Counted from the first letter of the stretch, positions 10,592-20,639 are shown. The stretch: DNA of 64,000 nucleotides from Diploptera punctata (GCA_030220185.1 JASPKZ010008349.1:489431-553430), one strand, 5' to 3'. Numbers and translations are program-made. The notes: generated by a model not told the origin, from the sequence alone.

Positions 10592-10975
10592 TGGCCGCGG
10601 TGGACTAGTGGTTAAGCTCTTTGCCTCTGGTCCCGAGTTCAAACCCGGCCAGGGTCGATGGATTTTTTTAGGATGGAAAAATCCAAGGAGCAAGTCCTCC
10701 AGGAGGGACTTTAAGCCGTGGGTCCCGAGTCTGAAGATTTTCAGGCTTGTAAAAGATCCTTAAGCCTGAATGAAAAGGCCTCTAAGCAAAATTTACCGAA
10801 TTTTCCCTAGATGTCAGTATGAGGCTGAACATTGACCACAAACCACTCAAATGACATCTATACGAAAACAAGTGTAACTAAATTAGTATGGTTCAAATTC
10901 TTCCCTTTAGGGTGAGAGTGCCTAAATCTCTGTTAAGGGAAACATGGACTTACAAGATACAAGACAAGAAGAACT
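10592..10975 (+). mobile_element. SINE-C, full-length
   Basis: Head 'ggccgcggtggactagtgg' contains an A box (gactagtggttaag) and a B box 'gttcaaaccc'. The body has 'ggatggaaaaatcc' and the distal end is 'cttacaagatac'. Other copies are at 32858-33380 (interrupted), 38948-39300 and 42509-42905. Confidence 0.85.
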
Positions 10976-11084
10976 TAATATAATTTTTCTGTTCAAATAT
11001 AATTTATCCTTCAGTGAGAAGTGTATAATTAATTATAAATCATCAATTAATTAATGTACTTAATAAATAATACTTTGATAACTT

Positions 11085-11180
11085 TATTTATTAAATACAT
11101 CATGGATTATCTTCAAGTAAACACCAAATCAACTGATTATTTAATTAATGTTTTTAGATAATATGAGAGTTAGATATGTA
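11085..11180. mobile_element. PLE remnant
   Basis: Shares 'ttcaagtaaacacc' and flanking bases with the end of the 20766-20965 insertion. Part of it (11150-11180) is the reverse complement of 12214-12245, so it may belong to an outer PLE split by later insertions. Confidence 0.45.
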
Positions 11181-11322
11181 CTATGGAAATGGAAATCCTA
11201 CGTCAGAACAATAATGGATGCTAGGAAATTGAAAGAGGGAGATTGGAATGATAGAGATAAATGGAAACTGAAGACGACAAACCTATAAATGGGGAAAAGC
11301 CGAAGAAGGTATGTACTAAGCG

Positions 11323-11602
11323 AGTAAAGTGATCCCACTACAGGCCTCAGGAGGCCCCTGGGGTAGTAGGAGGTTAAGGCTCCCACTTTTTCTGGACAAT
11401 CGGCACTTGATGTCAGCTGGGTTATCGGCCCTGCATGACGGCCGCATCTGGTACTCATTTCCGTTAGAGGCTGAGTCGACCCCAGGGCCATAGTGCCGGC
11501 AGAAGGTTGGGTCAGTTTAAAAATCCTGACCCATCGGGACTTGAACCCTCGACCTTCCGGCTTGTAGCGCAGTGCCTTAATCACTATGCTATGGTGTGCC
11601 CC
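11323..11602 (-). mobile_element. SINE-B copy
   Basis: Minus-strand copy with a small internal deletion relative to 919-1221. B-box region 'gggacttgaaccct' at 11538; head at 11585-11602. Confidence 0.85.
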
Positions 11603-11604
11603 CT

Positions 11605-11751
11605 AGTACTACTCACCTCATATTTGTAGCCTTTTTGAAGACTTTAAGTTTCGATGCCTTAGGCATCACTGTCAATTAGAGAAAATTGACAATGATGCCT
11701 AAGGATCCAAAACTCAGAATCAAAAAAGCTACAACAAATATGAGGCGAATA
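11605..11751. mobile_element. PLE-end hairpin
   Basis: Imperfect inverted repeat with arms containing 'cacctcatatttgtagc' and its complement. Within it 'gatgcc taa ggcatc' sits directly beside 'gaaac' on the minus strand, like a hammerhead stem II whose upstream core has been lost. Confidence 0.5.
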
Positions 11752-11762
11752 GTACATATCTA

Positions 11763-12214
11763 AGATAAAATCAAATGTTTCATACCTCTCCTCATATTAA
11801 TCTTCTAAGTAGATCGTGATTTCAAGACCATTGCAGTCCCATTCTCAGTACCATCTTGATGTATGATGTTATGTCGATCGGAAGAACCACTTCTTCTTCC
11901 TTCTGTTGGTGGACCGATAAACCTCTGGATCAGGACAGGATTCGCAGGAATTTTGAAGTTCATAGGTTCGAAATTCAAACTTTGAAATTCCCGCAAATCC
12001 TGACCTGATCCAGAGGTTTATCAGTCCACTAACAGAGGGAAGAAGAAGTGTTTTTTCCAATCGACATATCAGTCATCAAGATGGAATTGAGGATGGGACT
12101 GCAATTGTCTTGAAATCACGATCTACTTAGAAGATTAATATGAGGAGAGGTATCAAAAATTTGATTTTATCTTAAATTAAACCTCATAGTGATTCATTCC
12201 TATAAAAGTTCAAA
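11763..12214. mobile_element. PLE inverted dimer
   Basis: Two arms of roughly 200 bp in opposite orientation meet near 11960. Each encodes the PLE C-terminus (F-I-G-P-P-T-E-G-R-R on the minus arm). An 11-bp TSD with one mismatch (gtRcatatcta at 11752-11762 and 12215-12225) flanks the pair, so they entered as one unit. Nested in the outer PLE debris. Confidence 0.65.
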
Positions 12215-12225
12215 GTGCATATCTA

Positions 12226-12954
12226 ACTCATATTATCTCAAATGAACCTCATAGTGTCACTTCCTTCAAATATTAAAATTATTTGTTTTCTTATATAATA
12301 TTTATTTATAATGACTATTTAACTCATGCCCCAGATGGGAGTCAATGACCAATCACATTTCAATGAATTTTGATTTACTACCGTTCACAGTTGTTTTACA
12401 CCTCGATTTTATCAATTTAATTTTATCATAATAAAATCAAGCTCCTTTTTAACATTCTAAATAAGTCAGAGCATTATTTTGCAGTGACTGACTCTCTAAG
12501 AAATATGTTGAATATAACAATTTATATATTAAGATGTAAGAATCCTAGAATGCAAGTGGCTCCCAGATTGTATATATAGTGCATGAATGTAACCAGATAC
12601 TGCTTGCGAGATATAATAGAAAAACATTTGCAGCAATTAATTATACCAAAAAAACCATTGTTTGCACTTTCTTAAACATATATTTCCCAGGTATTTACAT
12701 TCCAGAAAAATATAATTGACATATTTACATCATAGGACATCAGAAATTAATTAATAACTTATAATATTGGTTATAAATAGTTTGATGTGTTTCATTTTTT
12801 CTCAACTAGGGTGCATTCTTACAATATTGCAATCATTTGGCAGTAAATAATATGATCTGGTTGCAGTGATTAACAAATGAAACAATAAATATTTCTCATT
12901 TGTTTTCAAACATCGCCATTTACATTAAATATATAAACATTTTGAAATAATCCA
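12226..12954. other. AT-rich spacer, no gene
   Basis: Begins with a PLE 3' signature 'aacctcatagtgtcacttcc' at about 12243; the rest is unassigned. Confidence 0.5.
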
Positions 12955-13007
12955 TATTTGGTTCGTCTTCCGGGCTTATAGGCCGTGGTCTGGTTGTCTT
13001 CTTACTC

Positions 13008-13042
13008 GACGTTTCATCTACTGCTGCGGTAGACATCATCAG
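13008..13042 (-). ncRNA. Hammerhead ribozyme motif
   Basis: Mirror of the motif at 13137-13171: C-T-G-A-T-G-A, stem II TCTAC/GTAGA, GAAAC and GTC in order on the minus strand. Confidence 0.6.
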
Positions 13043-13136
13043 GAGATACTGCGTGCTTTCTGTGAACTCCTCAACAGTCGGCTGCAGACTGGTGGTAGGT
13101 CGTTGGAAACTGTCTCTCTGTTTATCGCAGTATCTC

Positions 13137-13171
13137 CTGATGATGTCTACCGCAGCAGTAGATGAAACGTC
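13137..13171 (+). ncRNA. Hammerhead ribozyme motif
   Basis: C-T-G-A-T-G-A at 13137-13143, stem II TCTAC (13146-13150) with GTAGA (13158-13162), GAAAC at 13164-13168 and GTC at 13169-13171. With no stem III loop, the A-C-G-U at the junction is self-complementary, as in hammerheads thought to act as dimers. Confidence 0.6.
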
Positions 13172-13239
13172 GAGTAAGAAGACAACCAGACCACGGCCTA
13201 TAAGCCCGGAAGACGAACCAAATATGGATCAAGACGCCG

Positions 13240-13634
13240 GCCGTGAAAGTCTACAATTATATATTTTGAAATAACTATATTTAAATAATGATTTGTGAGT
13301 AAACAGCTTAATTTTATTTGTTGAATAGTCCTAACAAATGCCACTCTTGATTTCCAAAATTCTCTAGATAAATTGGAAATCACTCGGGCATTACTTATGA
13401 CAATTTATCTAACCATTCTCAAAGCAATTTACACTGAAATTCAAAGTTAAAATATATCTTAATTATTTTCTTTCCTCTTTATAAGCAAAATACAATATAT
13501 TCACTGCCATTTACTAGTTTTCCACAAAATTAAAAACGTAATATGATTTAAAATATACATTTTGGATAAATAATGTAATGCAATAAGATCAAATATTTAA
13601 AAAATGTGTGTGTGTATATATATACATATATGAC
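13240..13634. other. No recognisable gene
   Basis: AT-rich with a short tg/ta microsatellite at 13605-13630. Confidence 0.5.
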
Positions 13635-13745
13635 AAGATAAGAAAAATAAATGCCTGGACAGGAATTGAACCCGGACTCTGAGTTGATATCTCAGTGCGC
13701 TACCACTTACGCTACCAGGCGAATCCAGAACAAACATTTATTTTT
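13635..13745 (-). mobile_element. tRNA-like SINE head
   Basis: Minus strand: A-box-like 'tggtagcgtaagtgg' and B box 'ggttcaattcc', framed by 'aagaaaaataaatg' and its complement. Short, possibly a solitary tRNA-like repeat. Confidence 0.5.
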
Positions 13746-13807
13746 CTTATACATATTCTCTATTATTACCAGATGTATGTATGTGTATGTGTATATATAT
13801 ATATATC

Positions 13808-14127
13808 TCCATCCATAGTAATTCTGCCCGAGGGCAGGTCCTTCACTGCAATTATAGCATTTTCATGCTATGCTTGTGGCTTTACTAGGAAACTGTAGGT
13901 GTGGTAGCTTCCCGTTGCTTTACACATCGGTGAAGGATGATGATAAGGATGATGGCCATATGATTTCGGGGACCGTTTGGGCCTTAAAGTTTTCCTGACA
14001 TTTGTCTTACAGGTGAGGAAAAACCCCGATAAAAACCTCACCCAGAAAAACTGTCCCGGCCGGGGATCGAACCCAGGCCCACTGCGTGACAAGGCAGCAC
14101 GCTACCTCGAGACCACAGCAGTGGATA
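13808..14127 (-). mobile_element. SINE-A, full-length
   Basis: Minus copy; B-box complement 'gggatcgaaccc' near 14064. It sits head to head with the plus copy at 14169 across a dinucleotide-rich gap. Confidence 0.9.
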
Positions 14128-14168
14128 TATATATATATATGTATGTATGTATGTGTGTGTATATATAT
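14128..14168. repeat. Microsatellite between SINEs
   Basis: Mixed at, gtat and gt repeats separating two SINE-A copies in opposite orientation. Confidence 0.85.
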
Positions 14169-14478
14169 GTCCACCGCTGTGGTCTCATGGGAGCGTGCTG
14201 CATTGTCACACAGCAGGCCCGGGTTCAATTCCTGGTCGGGACAGGCTCCTGAGTGAGGTATTTTTGGGGTTTTTCCTCACCTGTAAGACAAATGTCAGGA
14301 AGCTTAGGGCCCAATGGTCCCTGAAAATCATCCGGCCATCATCATTTACAGGTGTGGAACGCAACAGGAAGCTACCACACCTATAATTCCCCAATAAATC
14401 TGCAAAGCATAGCACGAAAATGCTATGATTGCAGTGAAGTACCTGGCCTCGGGCAGAATTACTATGGATGGCTATATA
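14169..14478 (+). mobile_element. SINE-A, full-length
   Basis: Plus copy, more diverged in its middle than 52420-52752; B box 'gggttcaattcc' near 14220. Confidence 0.9.
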
Positions 14479-14988
14479 TATATAATCTCAGGGGTGTAAG
14501 AGGTAGTGATGTGCATTCTATAACCTATCCTACCTAATTCCCAACCTCACCTGTACATGGTACACCCTGCTATTAACTAACAAGGCAATGGGGATCAAGT
14601 CACAGCAGTATAACTGTTCTATCAAAAATGGAGGAAATTCCATATTTTGAACGTTCGACTAGAGGCTATAAGGCAGCAGCCCTACCACTAGTCTTGCTCA
14701 GTGGATGGCTGGTAACCAACCCAGGGAACTCCTTATTACTAAAAAAATCTAATCAAAGGCCAGAATGATCATACCGATGATGACAAAGGAAGAAATAATC
14801 ATCACAGGCCACATGGCCTAAAACTAATTTGTACATGATGATAAATATAATCTCTACAAATTTAATTTTAATGCTGTTATCCTAAAATCCGAAACAATAA
14901 CTGAAGATAAGCTGATTTGTTACTATCATATAAGAGACCTCTCAGCAAAATGTGTAAGTTGTTTTACATCCAACTTGCATCAACAAAT
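14479..14988. other. Mixed repeat debris
   Basis: 14645-14720 resembles 24050-24125 ('agaggctataag', then 'tggtaaccaa'). 14790-14845 is the 3' end of the 7564-7850 LINE family. No gene. Confidence 0.45.
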
Positions 14989-15109
14989 AATATGGTGACT
15001 AATAATTGAGTTTGTATCATGGGAAGGACCCCATACAAAGTAAAATCTGTCTCCAGAATAAAATTTTAGAGAGATCTAATCAATTTAAATATCTTGGATA
15101 TTATCTCTC

Positions 15110-15460
15110 AGTCCCGCGCCGTAGCCGAGCGGTTAAGGTAGGAAGCCTTGGCGCAGAGCTTCGGGACTTGCGCTGGTTCGAGTCTCCATGGGGGAAGAAA
15201 TTTTCTCATGGTATTTCGACCAGTATGGGACCGGTGCCCACCCAGCATCGTGAGGCAATTGGGTAGCTACAATAAGTAGCGTCTCCAGGTTGAGGAACCA
15301 GCTATAATGGCTGGGGGACTCGACATGCTAACCACATGTCATCCCTACACTGGCTGTTGATCATCTACCTCTGTGATTGACACATGTGGATGTAAACGGC
15401 CAGCAGCCAGCTGGTAAAAGGGCAACCGCTGAAAAGTGGAAAGACCCTCAATCGGATCGA
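15110..15460 (+). mobile_element. SINE-D, full-length, with TSD
   Basis: tRNA-like head with A box 'tagccgagcgg' and B box 'ggttcgagtct'. A perfect 12-bp TSD 'atattatctctc' lies at 15098-15109 and 15461-15472. Inserted in the LINE. Confidence 0.9.
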
Positions 15461-15545
15461 ATATTATCTCTCTATCTGGGATGAAAAGGATATCCCTGAA
15501 AAAGTTACTAGTTATAATAAAAGTTTAGGAATTATTAATCAAGTT

Positions 15546-15920
15546 ATGAAACCATCCCTTGTACAAAAAAACACCAGATTACGTTTATATAACACTTTGG
15601 CTAGACCAGTGTTGACCTATGGTAGTGAAGCATGGACACTAAAAAAACAACATGAAAGCAGAATAACGGCTTGTGAAATGAGATTCATGCGCAGAACAGC
15701 GGGTTACACCAGATGGGATCGGAAAAGGAACACCGATATCTTAAAAGAATTGAAGACTATGCCAATTTTGGAATATATTAAACAGTACCAACTAAATTGG
15801 AAACACCATCTTGAAAGAATGAGTTCAAATCAGATCCCCAAAGCTGTTTATAATTATATACCAAGAGGACGAAGATCACTGGGCCGTCCTATGAAACGCT
15901 GGAGGGAAAATTTTCTATAG
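15546..15920 (+). pseudogene. LINE ORF2 C-terminal domain
   Basis: 124 uninterrupted codons: M-K-P-S-L-V-Q-K-N-T-R-L-R-L-Y, Y-G-S-E-A-W-T-L-K-K, C-E-M-R-F-M-R-R-T-A-G-Y, W-K-H-H-L-E-R-M and the end G-R-P-M-K-R-W-R-E-N-F-L. This is the region after the RT fingers and palm in APE-type LINEs, of uncertain biochemical role. It is almost identical to 48561-48935 (few codon differences), so both copies are recent. No RT core remains here, so it cannot move by itself. Confidence 0.8.
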
Positions 15921-16000
15921 GATCGTAACAGGCCTTGGCGTAATATTTGGAAGGAAGAAGTATTTTTTAAACATTCTTACATCATATGATAGTTTAGTCG

Positions 16001-16034
16001 GACATATGTTTCAAGGCTGTTGCCCCGTCTTCAG
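16001..16034 (-). ncRNA. Hammerhead ribozyme motif
   Basis: Minus strand: C-T-G-A-A-G-A, stem II GGGGC/GCCTT (two G-U pairs) with loop aaca, GAAAC, loop atat, GTC at 16001-16003. Confidence 0.55.
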
Positions 16035-16412
16035 TGTTTCACAAACTGATTTTTTCTTTTCTTCATGTTACGGCCCTAAATCTGTGTTCCAAAGAACTTT
16101 GTAATGAGACTCCTTTCTCCGGAAATTTCAAAGTTCATAATTTTCTCCTTGTTCTTCTGTATATAGATTTTTTCCCATATCATGAATTAATTGGTATTTT
16201 CTAAGTGTTTAGAATCTATCTAAATACAAATTAAATTAAAAGAGTTAGAAAATACCAATGAACTCACGATTGGGAAAAAATCTATACAGAAAAACAAGGA
16301 GAAAATTATTAATTTCGAAATTCCCAGAGAAAGGAGACACATTACCAAGTTCTTTGGAACACAGTTCCAGGGCTGACAACATGAAGAAAAGCAAAAATCA
16401 GTTTGTGAAACC

Positions 16413-16446
16413 CTGAAGACGGGGCAACAGACTTGAAACATACGTC
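16413..16446 (+). ncRNA. Hammerhead motif, stem II damaged
   Basis: C-T-G-A-A-G-A at 16413-16419, GAAAC at 16435-16439 and GTC at 16444-16446. Stem II has one substitution against the sister arm at 16001. Confidence 0.5.
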
Positions 16447-16623
16447 CGACTAAACTATCATATGAGGTAAGAATGTTTAAAAAATACAAACTCAATTATT
16501 AAATTAAACCTCATAATGTTACTTCCTAATAATTTTAAAATATGGTAACTAAATAACCAATACCATTCCAGAATGTTATAAAGAGAAACTTGGAGCAAAC
16601 ATGCAGCCATTATGCTATACCAA

Positions 16624-17165
16624 TCTTAATATATAAAAATTACGTGTCACGTTGTTTGTCCGCGATGGAATCCTAAACTACTGAACTGATTTTAATAAAA
16701 TTTTGCACATTGTGTGCGGTTTGATCCAACTTGAGACTTAGGGTAGTTTATAACTAAATTTATAGTCGCATTATTTTTTTATTGCAAATTATTTGTTTAT
16801 TATTTAACAAAGAGTTATAATTATCTGTGAGTTCCATACGATTCTAACAGATGGCAGTGTAATTATCTGAGAGTTCCTTACGATTCTAACAGATGGTGAT
16901 GTAAGGTAATTTGGTAAGGTAATTGGTTTATTATTTAACAAGAGAGATCCAGATGGCTGTGCTTTTTGTTGCAACTGCGAATTTCAATTGAATTACAAAT
17001 ATTGATTATTTCATAATTTAAGTGTGTACAGTGTTTATTTTATTTTCAATATTATTAATTTCGTGTGTAAGTATTAGTTTTAAGTAATCTGGCTGAAAGA
17101 CAGCAACTTAATTTAAAATTTTAACGTATACCTTAGCCACAGCAACGCGTGGCTGGGACGTCTAG
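16624..17165 (+). mobile_element. Non-autonomous Helitron
   Basis: Starts TCTTAATATATAAAAAT after a host A (16623) and ends CTAG at 17162-17165 before a host T (17166), matching Helitron insertion between A and T with 5' TC and 3' CTRR. A short 3' hairpin (GCCAC, GTGGC; about 17136-17153) precedes the end. The 5' region ('acgtgtcacgttgtttgtcc') resembles known insect Helitrons from memory. No Rep/helicase coding. Confidence 0.75.
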
Positions 17166-18186
17166 TTGAAATATAATTTGTCTGCAATATATTATTGTGA
17201 AATGGATCAGTTTTTAGGAGCTGGTGAGACTCAACAGTGGCTAACACTGGAATCAATCACCTTTAGCTCCCAAAGTAGATTCAGTTATTTGTGCCCTATG
17301 TCTTCCTCTCTCTCTCTCTCTACCTACCACACATTCATTCAAAACCACAGCCACACAAGGACCATCCAGTTTTAATCACAGACCATGTGGTCTCAGATGC
17401 ACTGCAATTTCATCAACTTGGTGTTTAATATATACTTGTACCTTCTGAGTCCTTATTAAACATACATCCAATGTTCACACATACAAGAAAAGTAAATTAC
17501 TTCCTCTTTCACAGATAACAAGAGATTAACATAGCAGTACCCTATCTCTACCATGAACCTAATGTCAATTGTTAACTATTACGCTTAAAAATTTCACCAG
17601 GAAATGCTTTGAACATTCCACAGCTTTAACTTCCCTTTGAAAGGAAGCTTCAGTATAAAAAATTTTGCTATCAATTTTGGCTATGTTAATTACATAAACA
17701 TTGAATCTACAAATTAATATCCTAGATCATTAAATTTTACAGAAATTATATTTCAATGACAAAGTATTAAAATTTAAAAGCCTACAAATAATACTTCAAC
17801 AACTTATATCCATATTAAGCGTTAGAAGAGGCAAGATTCAATTATATGACTTTTTATTTAAATTAAACCTAATGAAAAGAGAGAGAGAGGTAGACAGCAC
17901 TGGAACCATTGTTTTACTATTCATCATTTCCATTTCAGTAACTGCAGAAACTAACAAAACTCTAGTGAAGCCTCACACATTTCTCTACTACGTATTATTG
18001 ATAATAAAAGAATGTCCCGTAAAGGAATTTACAAAGTATTCCAATATATTTTTCAGAACATGATTTAGTGATCAGCGATTTGTTTGGGTGCTAAAAACAT
18101 CAAAGGTCATTAGTGTTCTTTCAGCGTAAAATATAATTTACAAGGTTAAAATACTGTACCACATGGTATAAGATAAAACAGATGTA
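17166..18186. other. No recognisable gene
   Basis: AT-rich, with a short ct repeat at 17305-17320. No supported feature; short open frames lack any domain. Confidence 0.5.
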
Positions 18187-18390
18187 GGGTCGAATGTTTG
18201 AACGCATTAGACAGTAAAAGGCGTTCTCTGCTGATAAAGTTTTATTCAAACACATTTTTCTTACTCAGAAATCTATTCACGCGGTAATAATTGTAAAGCT
18301 ACCTGACAAGGTACCTTAAGACCGTAGCTCAAGATATAAACTTATGTGAAAATCCCGAAGGGAACCGATGTAGTTTGAAACTTATCCAAG

Positions 18391-18582
18391 ATGTCGGACC
18401 TTGAAGACTTCAATCATGTTTTCGGTATACGCGGAGAAGAGGAATTTGATAGAGTCTACCAAAGAATTCAACTGGAAGAACAGGAGAATCGGCGTAATAT
18501 TGCGCGTCGCAGACGTGTTTGTATACGGTATTATTTGCGGGATGCAAGCATAAATGCATTCCTCTATAGCAGACGAAAATAA
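18391..18582 (+). CDS. Harbinger-family short ORF, intact
   Basis: 63 codons: starts M-S-D-L-E-D-F-N-H-V-F-G-I-R, core E-E-E-F-D-R-V-Y-Q-R-I-Q-L-E-E-Q, basic R-N-I-A-R-R-R-R, then C-I-R-Y-Y-L-R-D-A-S-I-N-A-F-L-Y-S-R-R-K and a stop. Nearly identical to 23105-23296. It reads as a small basic protein without catalytic residues, probably the leftover N-terminus of a transposase. Whether it is expressed or merely preserved by recent amplification is unknown. Confidence 0.5.
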   Translation: MSDLEDFNHVFGIRGEEEFDRVYQRIQLEEQENRRNIARRRRVCIRYYLRDASINAFLYSRRK

Positions 18583-18728
18583 CGGAAGTGGTTTTATCGC
18601 TGAGAATTCTGGGTAATTCGTTGCCAATATTACGAAAACGTCAACATTCATGCATGACCGGTTAAGGCGGCCGTTAATTCGATCTCAGCTCACCAGTGAT
18701 TGGAAGTAATTTGAGTAGAGAGTAATGT

Positions 18729-18850
18729 TTATTTTTTTATTATTTCACTCACCTCATACTTCATAAATATGAAGTATGAGGTGAGTGAAATAATAAAAAA
18801 TAAACAATATTAAAAAACCTCATAGTGTTATTTCCTATCTACATAACTTA
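18729..18850. mobile_element. 122-bp PLE-end hairpin insertion
   Basis: Perfect 12-bp TSD 'agagagtaatgt' (18717-18728 and 18851-18862). Arms centred near 18768 contain 'cactcacctcatac' and its complement, followed by the PLE 3' signature 'cctcatagtgttatttcct'. No coding, no hammerhead core. Confidence 0.75.
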
Positions 18851-18899
18851 AGAGAGTAATGTATTTGCATACGACCCGTAGTCGTTTAGAACACATGTA

Positions 18900-19318
18900 A
18901 AAACTTAAAACTTCATATCTATAGAGATTGACCATTTAAGAAGAATATTTGGACCAAATAGAGGAATTGATAACTGTTGGAGAATCAAAACAAATAACGA
19001 ACTAAACAAATTAATCAAAAATCAGAATATAGTAAACCATATAAGACCTTTCAGAATTGGTTAGCTTGGACATTTGAAAAGAATAGATGATCACAGACTG
19101 GTCAAAAAACTCTACAAATGGAAACCTATAGGAGGCAGAGTTGTCGGAAGACCGAAGATCAGATGGGAGGATGACACAATGAACGATCTACTAAGGAAAA
19201 TGAAAGTGACTAGTTTGAATATGGCAAGAGACAGATTGGCGTGGAGGAGGATTGTTGAGAAGGCCAAAACTTTCACTTTTGAAGTTTTCGTGCCTTAAGA
19301 TGATGATGATGAGAGACT
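18900..19318 (+). pseudogene. LINE C-terminal tail with GAT repeat
   Basis: R-R-I-F-G-P-N-R-G, then in another frame D-H-R-L-V-K-K-L-Y-K-W, G-R-P-K-I-R-W-E-D-D and A-R-D-R-L-A-W-R-R-I-V-E-K-A-K-T-F. It ends in a (gat)n tail at 19300-19312. Related in its end to 2462-2700. 5'-truncated. Confidence 0.75.
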
Positions 19319-19324
19319 GACCAG

Positions 19325-19620
19325 CCTCGTGAGCTAGTGGTCAGCATTTCTGATTACTGTTTATGAAGTCCCGGGTTTGATTCCTAGTCAGGTCACAGGA
19401 ATTTTTCCTGAAAGGGAATTATTCTTGTGGTTGCCCATGGTCTGGAATTTAGGTTAAGTACTCTCCTGGCATTTCATTATCATTTACCATCCATAATATC
19501 ATCGGGGTAATGTAACTCTGCCTTCCAGGTGTCTCAACCTAAGAAATGGATTACAATTCCGCCAATGCCAGGGGAAGAAGGCCAGAAATCTCATAAAAGA
19601 CAACCTGGTGTCATTTGACA
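19325..19620 (+). mobile_element. SINE-G, near full-length
   Basis: Head 'ctcgtgagctagtggtcagc' (A box) and 'gggtttgattcc' (B box) near 19375, body shared with 3385-3565, then a short a-rich end. Confidence 0.75.
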
Positions 19621-19899
19621 ATAACAACATATCTATAGGGACTATAATTCGTCTGGCTTAACTTAGCAAGAAATTTGTAGAAAGAGACAGCTCTCTCACT
19701 CACACCAGTGTTGTCAGTGTTCCTTCACCTGATGTTAATAGAGTAAGGAGGAAGACGAAAACTGACAACAGGGTGGGTTCTTTCTTTTGTAACTAGGCAA
19801 AAGCGGTCAAGGAACTACCCTTATATCTCCATCTCTCTCTTTGCCAAGTTAAGCCAGATATACAATAGAACTTATAAACTTTAAAAACCTTTCTAAAAC
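19621..19899. other. Unassigned spacer
   Basis: 'tctggcttaacttagcaa' near 19651 and 'ttgccaagttaagccaga' near 19841 form loose inverted ends of a roughly 200-bp unit; possible MITE, family unknown. Confidence 0.35.
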
Positions 19900-20170
19900 A
19901 GAACTCCATATTAAGATATAAGAAATATGATGAATGCAGAAGATGCAATAATTGAGTATGTTGAACAAAGATCCTTAAGATGGTTGGGTCATGTGATGAG
20001 ACTGAAGGATGACAGATGACCGAAGAAGGCGACATCCTGGCAGAGCAAAGAGAGGAAGACAATAATCTAAGTGGAAAATATGTTGAAAGGAATGAGAACC
20101 AGAGAACTGAATTTGGAACACATTAGATAAAAATAAGTGGAGACCACGAGTAGCAAAGCAGCCACAGTCA
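19900..20170 (+). pseudogene. Decayed LINE C-terminal tail
   Basis: I-E-Y-V-E-Q-R-S-L-R-W-L-G-H-V-M-R-L-K-D-D-R is recognisable, followed by frameshifted remains of the R-G-R-P-x-x-W tail. Heavily mutated. Confidence 0.55.
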
Positions 20171-20639
20171 TAGGCACCCTATTGTATATAAAACCTTTTT
20201 TAAGGATGTCATTAACATCCCCAAATAAGACTCAAATTGTCAGGAAACTGATGGATGTATCATAGATAGTCCAATGACAGGACAGACCGAGTTTGTTTCT
20301 GAGTGTAAGAGCATTAGTCATTAAATAAGGCAGAAATAACTAATTTTCCAAGGTATAAGGGTTGTTACATTTAATCTTGCTAACACATCACTACCCTCAT
20401 CTGTAAATCATTATTGTAGAGTGTTATAACCCATACAAATTTTGTTATAAAACATAAAGAATATTATTAATTTATTAAAGTATTTCCTCACAAATTATAT
20501 TCCAACTTCAAGAAGTTATGAATAGCGCTTATATCTAGAGGTGAAAGTAAACGGATGCTGAAAATCATAAGCAAGTTAGTATCCGGGATATTGAACTTGA
20601 AAATTCAAGAAATTCACTTACCATCCACTGAAACACCAC
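20171..20639. other. No recognisable gene
   Basis: AT-rich, no supported feature. Confidence 0.5.

Larger units (their letters stand above)
12955..13228. repeat. Inverted repeat with paired hammerheads
   Basis: Arms of about 105 bp (12957-13060 and 13124-13226) are nearly perfect reverse complements around a roughly 60-bp loop. Each arm carries one hammerhead core and a GC-richer flank ('ggcctataagcccgg'). The right flank at 13230-13255 ('ggccgtgaaagtc') recurs beside the PLE at 56960. Interpreted as PLE ends in head-to-head orientation. Confidence 0.75.
15017..15960 (+). mobile_element. LINE, 5'-truncated, inserted in PLE
   Basis: Copy of the family seen at 47419-48984, starting in the post-RT region (N-K-I-L-E-R-S-N-Q-F-K-Y-L-G). 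It ends at 'gaaggaagaag'. The TSD is at most 2-3 bp. It is interrupted by SINE-D. The C-terminal frame is intact over 124 codons (15546-15920), and at the position where the 48-kb copy has a 1-nt deletion (about 48513) this copy has the longer form. Confidence 0.85.
15001..16538. mobile_element. PLE inverted dimer, interrupted
   Basis: Left arm is 15001-15016 plus 15961-16205 (minus orientation); right arm is 16235-16538 (plus orientation). A 12-bp TSD with one mismatch (aatatggtRact) lies at 14989-15000 and 16539-16550. The left arm is split by the LINE at 15017-15960; the ends rejoin as '...gtttgta' to 'tattttttaaac'. Both arms carry a hammerhead and damaged PLE C-terminal coding. Confidence 0.75.
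18187..18877 (+). mobile_element. PIF/Harbinger-like element, copy 2
   Basis: TSD 'gta' at 18184-18186 and 18878-18880; termini GGGTCGAATG and CGACCC. It is longer than its sisters because a 122-bp PLE hairpin is inserted at 18729-18850. Confidence 0.75.
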
